Source: CAVRAW01 sp963716135 (GTDB lineage Bacteria > Planctomycetota > Planctomycetia > Pirellulales > JADZDJ01). From it: 64,000 bases of DNA. Positions within the stretch are counted from its first letter, which is position 1. The number at the start of each line of letters is the position of its first letter. A program made the position numbers and the translations under genes. A model generated the notes under the pieces. The model saw only the letters and a list, made by a program, of their open reading frames with translations. It was not told where the DNA came from and did not search any database. Location: the NCBI GenBank assembly GCA_963716135.1, contig OY970289.1:3534001-3598000 (forward strand). Reading direction: 5' to 3'. This document shows, piece by piece, positions 27,820 to 36,598 of this stretch.

Positions 27820-28377
27820 ATGCGCTGGTTCTGGATCGACCGATTCACCGAATTCACAAGCGGCTCAAGCGCCACGGCGATCAAAACGCTGTCGCTGTCG
27901 GAAGATCATCTGCACGATCATTTTCCCGGTGCGTCGATCATGCCCAATTCGCTCGTCCTGGAAGGCATGGCCCAAACCGCCGGCCTGCTGGTGTGCGAAC
28001 ACGGCGGATTCGAAAAGCAGGTGATCCTGGCAAAGGTGTCCAAAGTGGTCTTTCACTTCGATGCGTGGCCCGGCGACGTGCTCACCTATCGCGCGCTGGT
28101 CCAAAACATCAAGGAAGATGGGGCGATGACCGCCGTCACCAGCCACGTGGACGGCAAGCTGCAGGCCGAAGTCGAAATTTTCTTCGCGCACCTGGAGCAG
28201 TTCAACAAGGAAGGGGAACGGATCGAGTTGTTTGAACCGTACGACCTTTTCGGCTGGCTGCGGTTGCTGAAGTTGTACGAAGTCGGGAGAGACGCCCAGG
28301 GAAATCCGCTGAAGATTCACCCACGCTTAGCCGAAAGCGACCCGCATTTGCGCAGTCAGCCCGCATCGGCCTTGTAA
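27820..28377 (+). CDS. FabZ/FabA-like hotdog dehydratase (2 of 3)
   Basis: 185 residues. The signature DHLHDHFPGASIMPNSLVLE gives His34 and Glu48 at the same positions as the first dehydratase of the operon. In place of the usual PG after the His loop it has PN (IMPNSLVLEG), a small variation of the oxyanion turn. It ends with an unconserved tail. The spacer before it is the low-complexity word CTCGCCTCTC repeated, with no ribosome site, so translation may be coupled weakly to the ACP. Either a dehydratase or a dehydratase-isomerase. Confidence 0.84.
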   Translation: MRWFWIDRFTEFTSGSSATAIKTLSLSEDHLHDHFPGASIMPNSLVLEGMAQTAGLLVCEHGGFEKQVILAKVSKVVFHFDAWPGDVLTYRALVQNIKEDGAMTAVTSHVDGKLQAEVEIFFAHLEQFNKEGERIELFEPYDLFGWLRLLKLYEVGRDAQGNPLKIHPRLAESDPHLRSQPASAL

Positions 28378-28435
28378 TGTTTCTGAGAATTTGCCAAGGA
28401 TGGCATGCAACCTTTCGTCGTCAAGGGAGTGTGAA

Positions 28436-29719
28436 ATGAAACGTCGTGTCGTGATCACCGGCCTGGGCTGCGTTACTCCGTTGGGCCACTCGGTCGATGA
28501 AATGTGGCAGGCGCTGCTGCGCGGCGATTCCGGCGTCGCCTACACCACGCACTTCGACGCCAGCAAATTCCCCACCAAAATTTCCGCCGAAGTGAAGAAC
28601 TGGGATATCGACCAGGCCGGCGAAGATCCAGAGCGCTGGCAATACCGCGGCCGCCACAGCCGCTTCGCCGCTGGTGCCGCCAAGCAGGCGGTGAAAGATT
28701 CCGGCTTGGACAACGCGAAAATCGATCCCACGCGCTTCGGCGTCTATCTGGGCAGCGGCGAAGGCCAGCAAGATTTCTTCAGCTTCTCGCGCATCATGGC
28801 CCACGCCCTGCAAGGCGAAACGCTCGACGTCGGGCGCTTCGCCGTCGAGGGGCTTGAATCGCTGCACCCCATGGCCGAACTGGAACAGGAGCCGCACATG
28901 CCCGCGGCGCACTTGGCCTCGATGTTCAACGCCCAGGGCCCCAACGCCAATTGCCTCACCGCGTGCGCCGCCAGCAGCCAGGCGCTGGGCGAAGCGGCCG
29001 AGCTCATCCGCCGCGGCGAAACCGAAATCATGCTCTCTGGCGGCACCCACAGCATGATCCATCCCTTCGGCGTCACCGGCTTCAACCTGCTCACGGCGCT
29101 TTCGACGCGCAACGACGAACCCAAGCGCGCCAGCCGCCCGTTCGACAAAGATCGCGACGGCTTCGTGCTCGGCGAAGGCGCCTCGATGCTGATCCTCGAA
29201 GAGCTGGATCACGCCAAAGCTCGCGGGGCAAAAATCTACGGCGAAATGTTGGGCTACGGCTCCACCGCCGACGCCTACCGCATCACCGACACTCATCCCG
29301 AAGGGCGCGGCGGCGTGGGTTGCATCAGCCAGGCGTTGACCGATGCCGGCCTGAAACCGACCGACATCCATTACATCAATGCCCACGGCACCAGCACCGA
29401 CGTGAACGACAAAGTCGAAACGCTGGCGATCAAGGTCGTCTTTGGCGACCATGCCTACAAGGTGCCGGTGTCGAGCACCAAGAGCATGTTGGGCCACCTG
29501 ATCGCCGCCGCCGGCGCGACCGAGTTGATCATCTGCCTGATGGCCATTCGCGACAACGCTCTGCCGCCGACGATCAATTACGAAACGCCCGACCCGGAGT
29601 GCGACTTGGATTACATTCCGAATCAGGCGCGCCAGGCCCGCTGCGACGTGGCCCTGAGCAACAGCTTTGGCTTCGGCGGCCAGAACATTTCGCTGATCGT
29701 CGGCCGCTTCAAAGGATAG
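28436..29719 (+). CDS. Beta-ketoacyl-ACP synthase II-type (FabF-like), KS of the first operon
   Basis: 427 residues. Condenses malonyl-ACP with acyl-ACP. The complete Cys-His-His triad is visible: Cys177 in TACAASSQ, His317 in NAHGTSTD and His354 in KSMLGHLIAAAGA. The gatekeeper and dimer text NSFGFGGQN is at the end. An insertion of about 25 residues (from ALQGETLDV to EQEPHMPAA) precedes the active-site Cys. The ATG at 28436 follows AGGGAG by eight bases. It is the last gene of the FabZ-ACP-FabZ-KS operon and is followed by a polypurine hairpin repeat. No malonyltransferase or ketoreductase is adjacent, so those must come from the housekeeping set. Confidence 0.93.
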   Translation: MKRRVVITGLGCVTPLGHSVDEMWQALLRGDSGVAYTTHFDASKFPTKISAEVKNWDIDQAGEDPERWQYRGRHSRFAAGAAKQAVKDSGLDNAKIDPTRFGVYLGSGEGQQDFFSFSRIMAHALQGETLDVGRFAVEGLESLHPMAELEQEPHMPAAHLASMFNAQGPNANCLTACAASSQALGEAAELIRRGETEIMLSGGTHSMIHPFGVTGFNLLTALSTRNDEPKRASRPFDKDRDGFVLGEGASMLILEELDHAKARGAKIYGEMLGYGSTADAYRITDTHPEGRGGVGCISQALTDAGLKPTDIHYINAHGTSTDVNDKVETLAIKVVFGDHAYKVPVSSTKSMLGHLIAAAGATELIICLMAIRDNALPPTINYETPDPECDLDYIPNQARQARCDVALSNSFGFGGQNISLIVGRFKG

Positions 29720-29723
29720 CGCA

Positions 29724-29820
29724 AAAAAGAAGAGGAGAAGATGAGAAGAGCAGAAGAGCAGCGACGATAATTCGCTCCCTTCTCCTCTTCTGCTCCTCTC
29801 CTCTTCTGCTCTTCTTCGTT
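29724..29820. repeat. Polypurine/polypyrimidine inverted repeat, copy 1
   Basis: The left arm (about 29728-29763) is a run of GAAGAG, GAGAAGATGAG and AGAGCAG words, all purine except a few bases. The right arm (about 29776-29817) is its imperfect reverse complement (CTCCTCTTCTGCTC words). It follows the KS gene. Copies 2 and 3 lie at 36057 and 37420. It could form a long hairpin in RNA. Confidence 0.8.
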
Positions 29821-29837
29821 CCGGCGCTAAATCCGCA

Positions 29838-30365
29838 TCACGGCCCAATTCCCGTCGGATGCGCCGCCAGGAAATCGCGTGGGCCTCGCACCGTGTAATA
29901 CGGGTAAGTGACGTCCGGAGCCGGCGGTCCGGCCGGCCCGCCCAATTGATCTGCCACCGCCGGCGACATGCCGCAGCAGCAACCCCCAAGGCAAGCACAC
30001 GCTCGGCAAGGCGCGGTGGCGGCACACGCGGCCACAGGGCAGCCATGGCCGTCGCACGCGCCGGGCGCGCATCCGCCGTCGCCGCAACCACCCGGTCCGC
30101 ATCGATCGCCGCAATCGGCGCCGCAGCATCTGCCGTTGCAACCTTTTCCGCAGGCGCAATGATCTCCGCAATCGCAACCCGAATCGCAATTGCCGTTGCA
30201 GCCGCAGTTGCCGCAGTTCGAACCGGCTCGGCAGCAGCCGTCGTCGCAGCAATCGCGGCAGTCGTCGCAATCGTGCCTGTGTCCCCACCACGGATGCATC
30301 ATGCCGCATCCGCCGGCGGCCGACAGGGTTAGCGCGGCCGCAAGCGCCAAAAATGTATTCCGCAT
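29838..30365 (-). CDS. Cysteine-rich exported protein, probable lipoprotein
   Basis: 175 residues. A signal sequence (FLALAAALTLSAAGGC) ends at a possible lipobox Cys. The mature protein has about 30 Cys, mostly in CG, CC and CxxC steps (DCDDCRDCCDDGCC, CGNCGCNGNCDSGC), with Asp, Asn and His between. The tail has TYPYYTVRGPRDFL, seen in planctomycete exported proteins. The density of Cys, Asp and His suggests metal binding, but no known metallothionein family is recognised. The ATG at 30365 has GGAAAGGAT upstream. It lies next to the DtxR-type metal regulator gene, which may fit a metal role (inference). Confidence 0.7.
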   Translation of the reverse strand: MRNTFLALAAALTLSAAGGCGMMHPWWGHRHDCDDCRDCCDDGCCRAGSNCGNCGCNGNCDSGCDCGDHCACGKGCNGRCCGADCGDRCGPGGCGDGGCAPGACDGHGCPVAACAATAPCRACACLGGCCCGMSPAVADQLGGPAGPPAPDVTYPYYTVRGPRDFLAAHPTGIGP

Positions 30366-30710
30366 GGCGTTTAGAATCCTTTCCGCATTGGAACTGCGGC
30401 GCCGTCGCGGCGAAGAGATCGCTCGCGCACCCCCCTTGGGTCCGTTGCCGGCATGCGCCCTCCTAGGCGTGGCAAAACAAGGGGAGATCGATTTCGAGTT
30501 GGGTCGAACCGCTCGCGGAAACCTGGTGCGCAAGCCCCAAGCCGTCTCGCGTAGCATCCCCCTGTTCTGACACCCTCTGATAGCTGTATCGGCCTTACAA
30601 TCGGCAGAATCCAACAATTCGATACAGCCGCCAAAGTGCCGCACACGCATGCATCAGGCTGTTTAGCGTCGGCCCCCAGGCCGACTGCGCTGCTAGCAGA
30701 CGCAGCGCCA
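30366..30710. other. Spacer with two short hairpins, no gene seen
   Basis: 345 bases between the Cys-rich and DtxR genes, both leftward. Near the DtxR stop there are two hairpins, GTCGGCCCCCAGGCCGAC (30668-30685) and GCGCTGC/GCAGCGC (30687-30708), without a T-run. They may help end the DtxR transcript. Confidence 0.45.
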
Positions 30711-31379
30711 TTAACCCCGCTCCGTCCGCGCCACCAGCAGCTTTTCCGCCATCTCGCGCCCCAGCGAAGTCACGCGCCCGCCCACTTCGACCGAAACCAG
30801 TCCCGCCTCGGCCCGATTGGCCACCACCCGCCCGCTTGAGCCCACCGAAAGCTCGGCGGTCGTCAGGTAGCGCAGGAATTCGGGCGATTGATCCATCACC
30901 CGCACCAGGCGAAACATTTCCCCTTCGCCGCACGTCGCCAGGCTGCGCGTGGGATCGGCCTGCAGCGAAAGATCGGCTCGCGGAATCGGGTCGCCGTGCG
31001 GATCGGCCTTGGGATATCCCAGGAACTTGTCGATCCGGTCCACGAGCAAATCGCTTACCGCATGCTCCATGTGCTCGGCCTCTTCGTGCACTTCGTCCCA
31101 GGTCAACTCGAGCGTCTTCACCAAAAACAACTCGATCAGCCGATGCCGCCTGAGCACGCGCAGCGCCAGGGCATCTCCCGAAGCGGTCAGCTTGGCCCCG
31201 CGGTGGGGCGTGTACTCTACCAGATTGCTCTCGCTCAGCGTTTTGAGCATGCTGGTCACGGTGCCCGGTGAAACCCCCAGCGCCTCGGCCAATTCGCCGG
31301 TCGCCGCCGGCTCGCCCCCACAAGCGGCGCTGATTTGATAAATCGTCTTGACGTAATTTTCGACCGTCAGACTGGGCAC
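30711..31379 (-). CDS. DtxR/MntR-family metal-dependent transcriptional regulator
   Basis: 222 residues. Winged helix-turn-helix at residues about 5-65 (VENYVKTIYQI, TGELAEALGVSPGTVTSML, YTPHRGAKLT). A metal-binding and dimerisation domain follows (RRHRLIELFLVKTLEL, DEVHEEAEHMEHAVSD), and then a C-terminal SH3-like FeoA domain (SVGSSGRVVANR). Such proteins bind Fe(II) or Mn(II) and repress uptake genes. The GTG at 31379 is chosen for the GAGGGAGG site; the longer frame upstream is unconserved. It is divergent from the second KS gene with a 171-base shared spacer, so it may control the second lipid operon, which would be unusual for the family (inference). Confidence 0.87.
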   Translation of the reverse strand: MPSLTVENYVKTIYQISAACGGEPAATGELAEALGVSPGTVTSMLKTLSESNLVEYTPHRGAKLTASGDALALRVLRRHRLIELFLVKTLELTWDEVHEEAEHMEHAVSDLLVDRIDKFLGYPKADPHGDPIPRADLSLQADPTRSLATCGEGEMFRLVRVMDQSPEFLRYLTTAELSVGSSGRVVANRAEAGLVSVEVGGRVTSLGREMAEKLLVARTERG

Positions 31380-31550
31380 TTCGGCGCCTCCCTCAAATCT
31401 CGGTGAACGGCAGCAGCATCCCTGGCCAAGGGTCCGCAATTCTAATTCGAACGAGCGATGCTGGCAAACCGGGGCCACCCATACTTGCCAGTCCTCCGGC
31501 GGTGCGGTAATTTCAAGGGTTCTATAAATTCACGGAGGGTCCTAGCCACG

Positions 31551-32791
31551 ATGATTGCCAGGCCGGAAAGTCAACGGATCGTCATTACCGGCGTCGGCCT
31601 GACCGCGCCCGGCGCCAACAACCTGGCTCAGTTCCGCGCTAATCTCTTGGCCGGCACGAGCGGCGTGCGGAAATACGAAATCCGCTACGTCGGCGACACC
31701 GTCGCAGGCACGTGCGACTTCGAAGAGCTTCGCCACCAAACAAAGAAAGATGTCCGCCGCGGCACCCGCGCCGGCAGCATCGGCGTTTATTGTTCCCGCG
31801 AAGCCATCGCCGACGCCGGGCTGGACTGGCCCAACATCGACAAGATGAATGTCGGCGTCTACGTCGGCGTTACCGAGCATGGCAACGTCGAAACCGAAAA
31901 CGAAATCTATCAGCTCAAGTCGTTCGACTACGACACCAAGTTCTGGTCGCATCACCATAATCCGCGCACCGTCGCGAATAATCCCGCCGGCGAAATTTCG
32001 CTCAGCCTCGGCATCACCGGTCCGCACTACACCATCGGAGCCGCCTGCGCCGCGGGCAACGCCGGCGTCGTGCAAGGCGCGCAAATGCTCCTGTTGGGCG
32101 AATGCGATGTCGCCCTGGCCGGCGGCGTCTCGGAAAGCATTCACACGTTCGGCATCTTCGCCAGCTTCAAAGCGCAAGCGCGCTGGCCTCGCACGACGAT
32201 CCCACCAAAGCCTCGCGCCCCTTCGACGCCGATCGCAACGGCATCGTGGTGGCCGAAGGGGGCTGCATGTATGTGCTGGAGCGGATGAGCGACGCCCGCG
32301 ACCGCGGCGCACGAATCTACGGCGAGATCGCCGGCTGGGCCATCAACAGCGACGCCAGCGATTTCGTCCTGCCCAACCCCGATCGCCAGGCCCAATGCAT
32401 CGCCACGGCGCTGAAGCGCGCCGGCGTAACGGCCGACGACGTCGATATCGTCAGCACCCACGCCACCGGCACCGCCTCGGGCGATGTTCAAGAGTGCCAG
32501 GCCTTGCGAAAAGTGTTCGGCGGCTCCAGCCGCACCCGATTCAACAACACAAAAAGTTTCATCGGCCATGCCATGGGCGCAGCCGGCGCGTTGGAACTGG
32601 CCGGCAACCTTCCGGCCTTCGGCGACGGCGCTTGCCATCCCACGATCAACCTCGATCGCCCCGACCCCCAATGCCGCCTGGAAGGCCTGATCGTCGGTCA
32701 GCCGTGCGAAATGAAGCAGGTCGATTACATCCTGAACAATTCATTTGGTATGCTGGGAATCAATTCGGTGGTGATTGTGAAGCGGGTGTGA
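31551..32791 (+). CDS. Beta-ketoacyl-ACP synthase, KS of the second operon (one frame break)
   Basis: About 413 residues after repair. The triad is complete: Cys in GAACAAGNAG, His in STHATGTASGD and His in KSFIGHAMGAAG. It is diverged from the first KS (for example VEHGN-like loops replaced by TEHGNVETENE). The frame changes near 32177, where observed CAAGCGCG becomes CAAGGCGCG to give KAQGALASHDDPTKASRPF across the joint. The ATG at 31551 has GGAGGG 11 bases upstream, and a possible promoter TTGCCA-N17-TAATTT lies at 31485. The second ACP follows after 22 bases, so the pair probably works together. Confidence 0.86.
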
Positions 32792-32813
32792 CAGAGATTA
32801 CGGAGCAATCTTC

Positions 32814-33074
32814 ATGACGGCGACCGATATACGCAGCGAAATCATCGACATCCTCTCCGACATCGTGCCTGACGAGGATCTGAGCAAGATCGACGATCAA
32901 CAGCCACTCCGCGGCCAGATCGAACTGGACAGCATGGACTTCCTCGACATCGTGATGGAGCTGCGCAAGCGCTACCGTATCCACATCCCTGAGGACGACT
33001 ACATTCAACTGGCCAGCATGGATAGCACCGTCAAATATCTCGAACCCCTGATGCGCGACCTGCAGCGCGCCTAA
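32814..33074 (+). CDS. Acyl carrier protein, second operon
   Basis: 86 residues, a standard ACP length. The phosphopantetheine site is Ser40 in ELDSMDFLDIVMELRKRY, and the preceding helix I is acidic (EIIDILSDIVPDED). It lies 22 bases after the KS stop and 47 bases before a CrtI-like flavoprotein, in the same direction. The spacer after it is a short low-complexity CCCTGCGCC word run. It probably carries the chain that the adjacent flavoproteins modify (inference). Confidence 0.92.
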   Translation: MTATDIRSEIIDILSDIVPDEDLSKIDDQQPLRGQIELDSMDFLDIVMELRKRYRIHIPEDDYIQLASMDSTVKYLEPLMRDLQRA

Positions 33075-33121
33075 GCGGTGCCGTCCTTCTGCGCCCTGCG
33101 CCCTGAATCCTGCGCCCTCTT

Positions 33122-34523
33122 ATGTACGACGTTCTCATCATTGGCGCCGGCATGTCCGGCCTGGCCGCCGGCATCCGCCTGGCGATGTTCGACACTCGCG
33201 TCTGCATTCTCGAGCGGCACTATGCCGTCGGCGGCTTGAATTCGTACTACCGCCTTGACGAGCGCAACTACGACGTCGGCCTGCACGCGCTGACCAACTA
33301 TGCCCCGCGCGGCGCCAAGCACGGCCCGCTGCCGCGCCTCCTGCGCCAATTGCGCATCTCGCGGGACGAACTCGAATTGGCGGAACAACTCGGTTCATCG
33401 ATTGCCTTCCCGAACATCCGCTTGCGGTTTAGCAACGACCCCTCCGTGTTGTCCGCGGAAATCGACCGATGCTTTCCCGCCCAGCGCGACAACTATCAGC
33501 GCCTGTTGTCCCAATTGCTCGATTACGACGAACTCGATTTGCCGAAAGCCGCCGCCGGCGCGCGAGAAATTTTCGCCGAAACCATCACCGACCCGCTGCT
33601 GGCCGAAATGCTGCTGTGCCCTGTGATGTTTTACGGTAGCCCGCGCGAGCACGATTTGGATTTCGGCTCGTTCAGCGTATTGTTCCGCGCCATTTTCCTG
33701 GAAGGGCTGGCCCGACCGCGCGGCGGGATCCGCGCCATCATCAAACCGCTGGTCCGCCGTTTCAAGCAACTCTGCGGCCAGTTGCGCCTGCGCCGGTGTG
33801 AAATCGATCATGCCCGACGATGACGCAATTACCGTGTTTCTCGACGACGGCACGGAACTCTCCGCGCGGCAGGTAATCTCGTCGGCCGGCTGGCACGAAA
33901 CCATGCGGCTGTGTCCGGCGGAGCAGGGGAGCACGGCGATTTCCGCTTTAGCCAATCCCATCTCCTTCGTCGAATCCATTTCCACGCTCGATTGCCAACC
34001 GCGCGATCTCGGCTACGACGAAACCATCACCTTTTTCAACGATCGCGACCGCTTCGATTACGCGCGGCCCCACGATCTTGCCGGTCTGCGCAGCGGCATC
34101 GTCTGTTCGCCCAACAATTACCGCTACGATGTCGCCACACGCCCTGAACCCACTGACGGCACCGTGCGCATCACCGCGCTGGCGAACTTCGATCGCTGGG
34201 CCGCGCTGGCGCCGGAGCAATATCAAGCCGCCAAGCGCGAAATGCATGAACAATTGCTAACTTCTGCCGCCCGATTTGTCCCCGATTTCCGCGGCCATGT
34301 CGTCGCCCGCGACCTATTTACTCCCACCACCATCCGCCACTTCACCGGGCACGACGCCGGAGCGGTGTACGGTTCCGTGCAAAAACGGTACGATGCATCC
34401 ACTCACCTGCCCAATCTGCTCGTTTGCGGCGCCGACCAGGGCTTCGTGGGCATCGTCGGCACGCTGACCAGCGGCATCCAGGTGGCGAACCGTCTGTTGC
34501 AATCCCGCCAACTCCCTGTTTGA
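33122..34523 (+). CDS. CrtI-like FAD-dependent oxidoreductase 1 (one frame break)
   Basis: About 467 residues after repair. The N-terminal FAD-binding beta-alpha-beta IIGAGMSGLAAGIRLA is followed by LERHYAVGGLNSYY. A C-terminal FAD motif (CGADQGFVGIVGTLTSGIQV) is of the phytoene desaturase/isomerase type. The family removes hydrogens from, or isomerises, polyene or carotenoid substrates. The frame breaks near 33790-33797: LCGQLRLR continues one frame over as GVKSIMPDDDAITVF, mended by one CG dinucleotide. It is read with ACP upstream and a second paralogue downstream, so an acyl-ACP or acyl-chain substrate is plausible. This is inference, since no carotenoid gene (CrtB, CrtE) is present. Confidence 0.8.
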
Positions 34524-34584
34524 GCCCGCCGCGCAAGCAAGGGTGGCATGCCCTGAATCCGCCAACGGCGTGATATAAAGCGCC

Positions 34585-36033
34585 ATGCCCAAAGATTTCC
34601 TTAAAAACGTCGCCGATGAATACGACGCGATCATCATCGGCAGCGGTCTGGCCGGACTGACCTGCGCAAACACCTTGGCCCGCGCCGGTCATCGTGTGCT
34701 GCTCTTGGAGCAGCATTACAAGCTTGGCGGCCTGGCTACCTGGTTCCGCCGCCCGCGCGGCCACATCTTCGACGTCTCGCTGCACGGTTTTCCCGTGGGA
34801 ATGATCAAAAGCTGCCGCCGCTACTGGTCGCAGGAAATCGCCGATTCGATCGTGCAGCTCAAGCACATCCGCTTCGACAATCCAAATTTCTCGCTCGCGA
34901 CTACCTTCAGCCGCGACGACTTCACGCGACTGCTGATCGAACGTTTCGGCGTGTCGGCAGAAACAGTGACCGCCTTCTTCGATTTCGCCCGCGGCATGAA
35001 TCACTACGACGACCCCAAGTTCACCGTCGGCGAACTGTTCCAGCGATTCTTCCCCGGCCGCGAAGACGTCATCCGTCTGCTGATGGAGCCGATCACTTTC
35101 GCCAACGGTTCGACGCTGGAAGACCCGGCGCTGGCCTACAGCATCGTCTTCTCCAATTTCATGTCGAAAGGTGTGTACACCTTTGAAGGCGGCACCGATA
35201 AGCTCATCAAGCTTATGCACGCCGAACTGGAGCGAAACGGCGTCGACGTGCGCATTAAGTGCAGCGTCGATCGAATCCTCGTCGATCGCCAGCGCCGCGT
35301 GGGCGGCGTCGAAATCGGCGGCCGACAAATCCGCTCGCGCAGCGTCGTCTCCAACGCCAACCTCAACTTCACGATTTTCAACCTCGTGGGGAACGATCAT
35401 TTCGATCGCCACTATGTCGAAGAAGCCCGTGCCGTGCGCCTCAATAATTCCAGCACGCAGGTCTACGTGGCGCTCAAGCCCGGCGAAATGATCGATGAAG
35501 AGCGTTGCGGCGATCTGCTGTTCAGTTCCACCGCGCCGTTGTTCCGCACCGAATTGCTGCTGGACCGCGACGTTTCCAGCCGCGCGTTCTCGTTTTACTA
35601 TCCCAAAACGCGTCCCGGCGTCGATCGCTGCAGCCTGGTGTCCTGCGCCAATGCCCATTACGAAGACTGGTCCGGCATCAGCGACGAAGAATACCTTCAC
35701 CGCAAGCAGGAGTTAATCGACAGCACGATGGACCGCCTGGAATGCCATATTCCCGGCATTCGCGCGAAGGTCGATCATCTGGAAGCGTCCACGCCACGCA
35801 CCTTCGAGCATTACACGCAGCACGTGCGCGGTGCCGCCTTCGGCACCAAGTTCGAAGGCCTTGCCGTCAGCCGCGGTCTGCCGCAGCAAATCGCCGGCCT
35901 GTACCACGCCGGCAGCGTAGGCATTATCATGTCGGGCTGGCTGGGCTCGGTGAACTACGGCGTGATCGTGGCCAACGAAGTCGATGCCCAGTTGACGAAA
36001 TCCAACTCAACCCTGACGGCCTCCGCCATTTAG
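34585..36033 (+). CDS. CrtI-like FAD-dependent oxidoreductase 2
   Basis: 482 residues, intact. The FAD motif IIGSGLAGLTCANTLARAG is followed by LEQHYKLGGLATWFRRP, and the C-terminal FAD contact is YHAGSVGIIMSGWLGSVNYG. It also has the desaturase-typical EGGTDKLIKLMHAEL and SNANLNFTIFN. It is a diverged paralogue of the gene just upstream. A TATAAAG lies before the ATG but no clear ribosome site. Tandem CrtI-like flavoproteins in a fatty-acid gene set are a feature of the ladderane-type clusters proposed in anammox planctomycetes, but the actual reaction is unknown. Confidence 0.84.
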   Translation: MPKDFLKNVADEYDAIIIGSGLAGLTCANTLARAGHRVLLLEQHYKLGGLATWFRRPRGHIFDVSLHGFPVGMIKSCRRYWSQEIADSIVQLKHIRFDNPNFSLATTFSRDDFTRLLIERFGVSAETVTAFFDFARGMNHYDDPKFTVGELFQRFFPGREDVIRLLMEPITFANGSTLEDPALAYSIVFSNFMSKGVYTFEGGTDKLIKLMHAELERNGVDVRIKCSVDRILVDRQRRVGGVEIGGRQIRSRSVVSNANLNFTIFNLVGNDHFDRHYVEEARAVRLNNSSTQVYVALKPGEMIDEERCGDLLFSSTAPLFRTELLLDRDVSSRAFSFYYPKTRPGVDRCSLVSCANAHYEDWSGISDEEYLHRKQELIDSTMDRLECHIPGIRAKVDHLEASTPRTFEHYTQHVRGAAFGTKFEGLAVSRGLPQQIAGLYHAGSVGIIMSGWLGSVNYGVIVANEVDAQLTKSNSTLTASAI

Positions 36034-36056
36034 CCGCCGAGCGTGCTCGGCGCAGC

Positions 36057-36153
36057 AAAATCAGAAGAGGAGAAAATGAGAAGAGCAGAAGAGGAGATCT
36101 TGTAGTCGCAATTTTGTCTCCTCTTCTCCTTTTCTGCTCTTCTCCTCTTCTAA
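36057..36153. repeat. Polypurine/polypyrimidine inverted repeat, copy 2
   Basis: The left arm (about 36061-36105) has AGAAGAGGAGAAAATGAGAA followed by GAGCAGAAGAGGAGATC. The right arm (about 36117-36152) has TCTCCTCTTCTCC and TTTTCTGCTCTTCTCC. It lies eight bases before the third FabZ gene, so the hairpin would sit in that gene's leader. Confidence 0.82.
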
Positions 36154-36160
36154 TGCCTCC

Positions 36161-36598
36161 ATGAGCCTCACCGCCATCCAAGCCGCCATCCCGCACCGCG
36201 CCCCGTTCCTCTTGCTCGATGAAATCGTCTCGCAGGAGGCTAACCGCATCGTCTGCCGCAAAAATTTCACCGGGGAGGAATTTTTCTTTGCGGGCCACTA
36301 TCCGGATCACCCCATCGTCCCCGGCGTGCTGTTGTGCGAAGCCGCGCTGCAAGCCGGCGCGGTGCTGCTGGCTGGCTCAAACGATCGCCGCGACGGCATG
36401 CCGATGGTCACGCGCATCGCCGACGCCCGCTTCAAAAACCCAGTGCACCCCGGCGACACCATCGAAATCGAAGTCATCCTCCGCGAGAAACTCAGCGACG
36501 CCTACTTCTTCGACGCCAAAGTCACCTGCGCCGGCAAACCCGCCGCCCGGCTCGAATTCGCCTGTATGTTCGTTCCCCAGCCGGAGAGTGCAACGTGA
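36161..36598 (+). CDS. fabZ: FabZ-type 3-hydroxyacyl-ACP dehydratase (3 of 3)
   Basis: 145 residues, standard FabZ length. The signature GHYPDHPIVPGVLLCEAALQ gives catalytic His46 and Glu60, and the substrate loop DARFKNPVHPGDTIEIEV is typical. Closest of the three dehydratases to housekeeping FabZ. Its stop overlaps the GTG start of the enoyl reductase by four bases, so the two are translationally coupled. A polypurine hairpin just before the ATG replaces a normal leader; no clear ribosome site is seen. Confidence 0.92.
   Translation: MSLTAIQAAIPHRAPFLLLDEIVSQEANRIVCRKNFTGEEFFFAGHYPDHPIVPGVLLCEAALQAGAVLLAGSNDRRDGMPMVTRIADARFKNPVHPGDTIEIEVILREKLSDAYFFDAKVTCAGKPAARLEFACMFVPQPESAT

Noticed and set aside
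28421..30091. 556-codon open frame opposite the first KS gene
   Set aside because: The forward strand has the full ketosynthase triad; the reverse text is repetitive Arg/Ala and lacks a start signal.
33790..33800. Programmed frameshift in the CrtI-like gene
   Set aside because: No slippery heptamer or downstream structure is evident, and similar breaks occur in unrelated genes including trpS; error is simpler.
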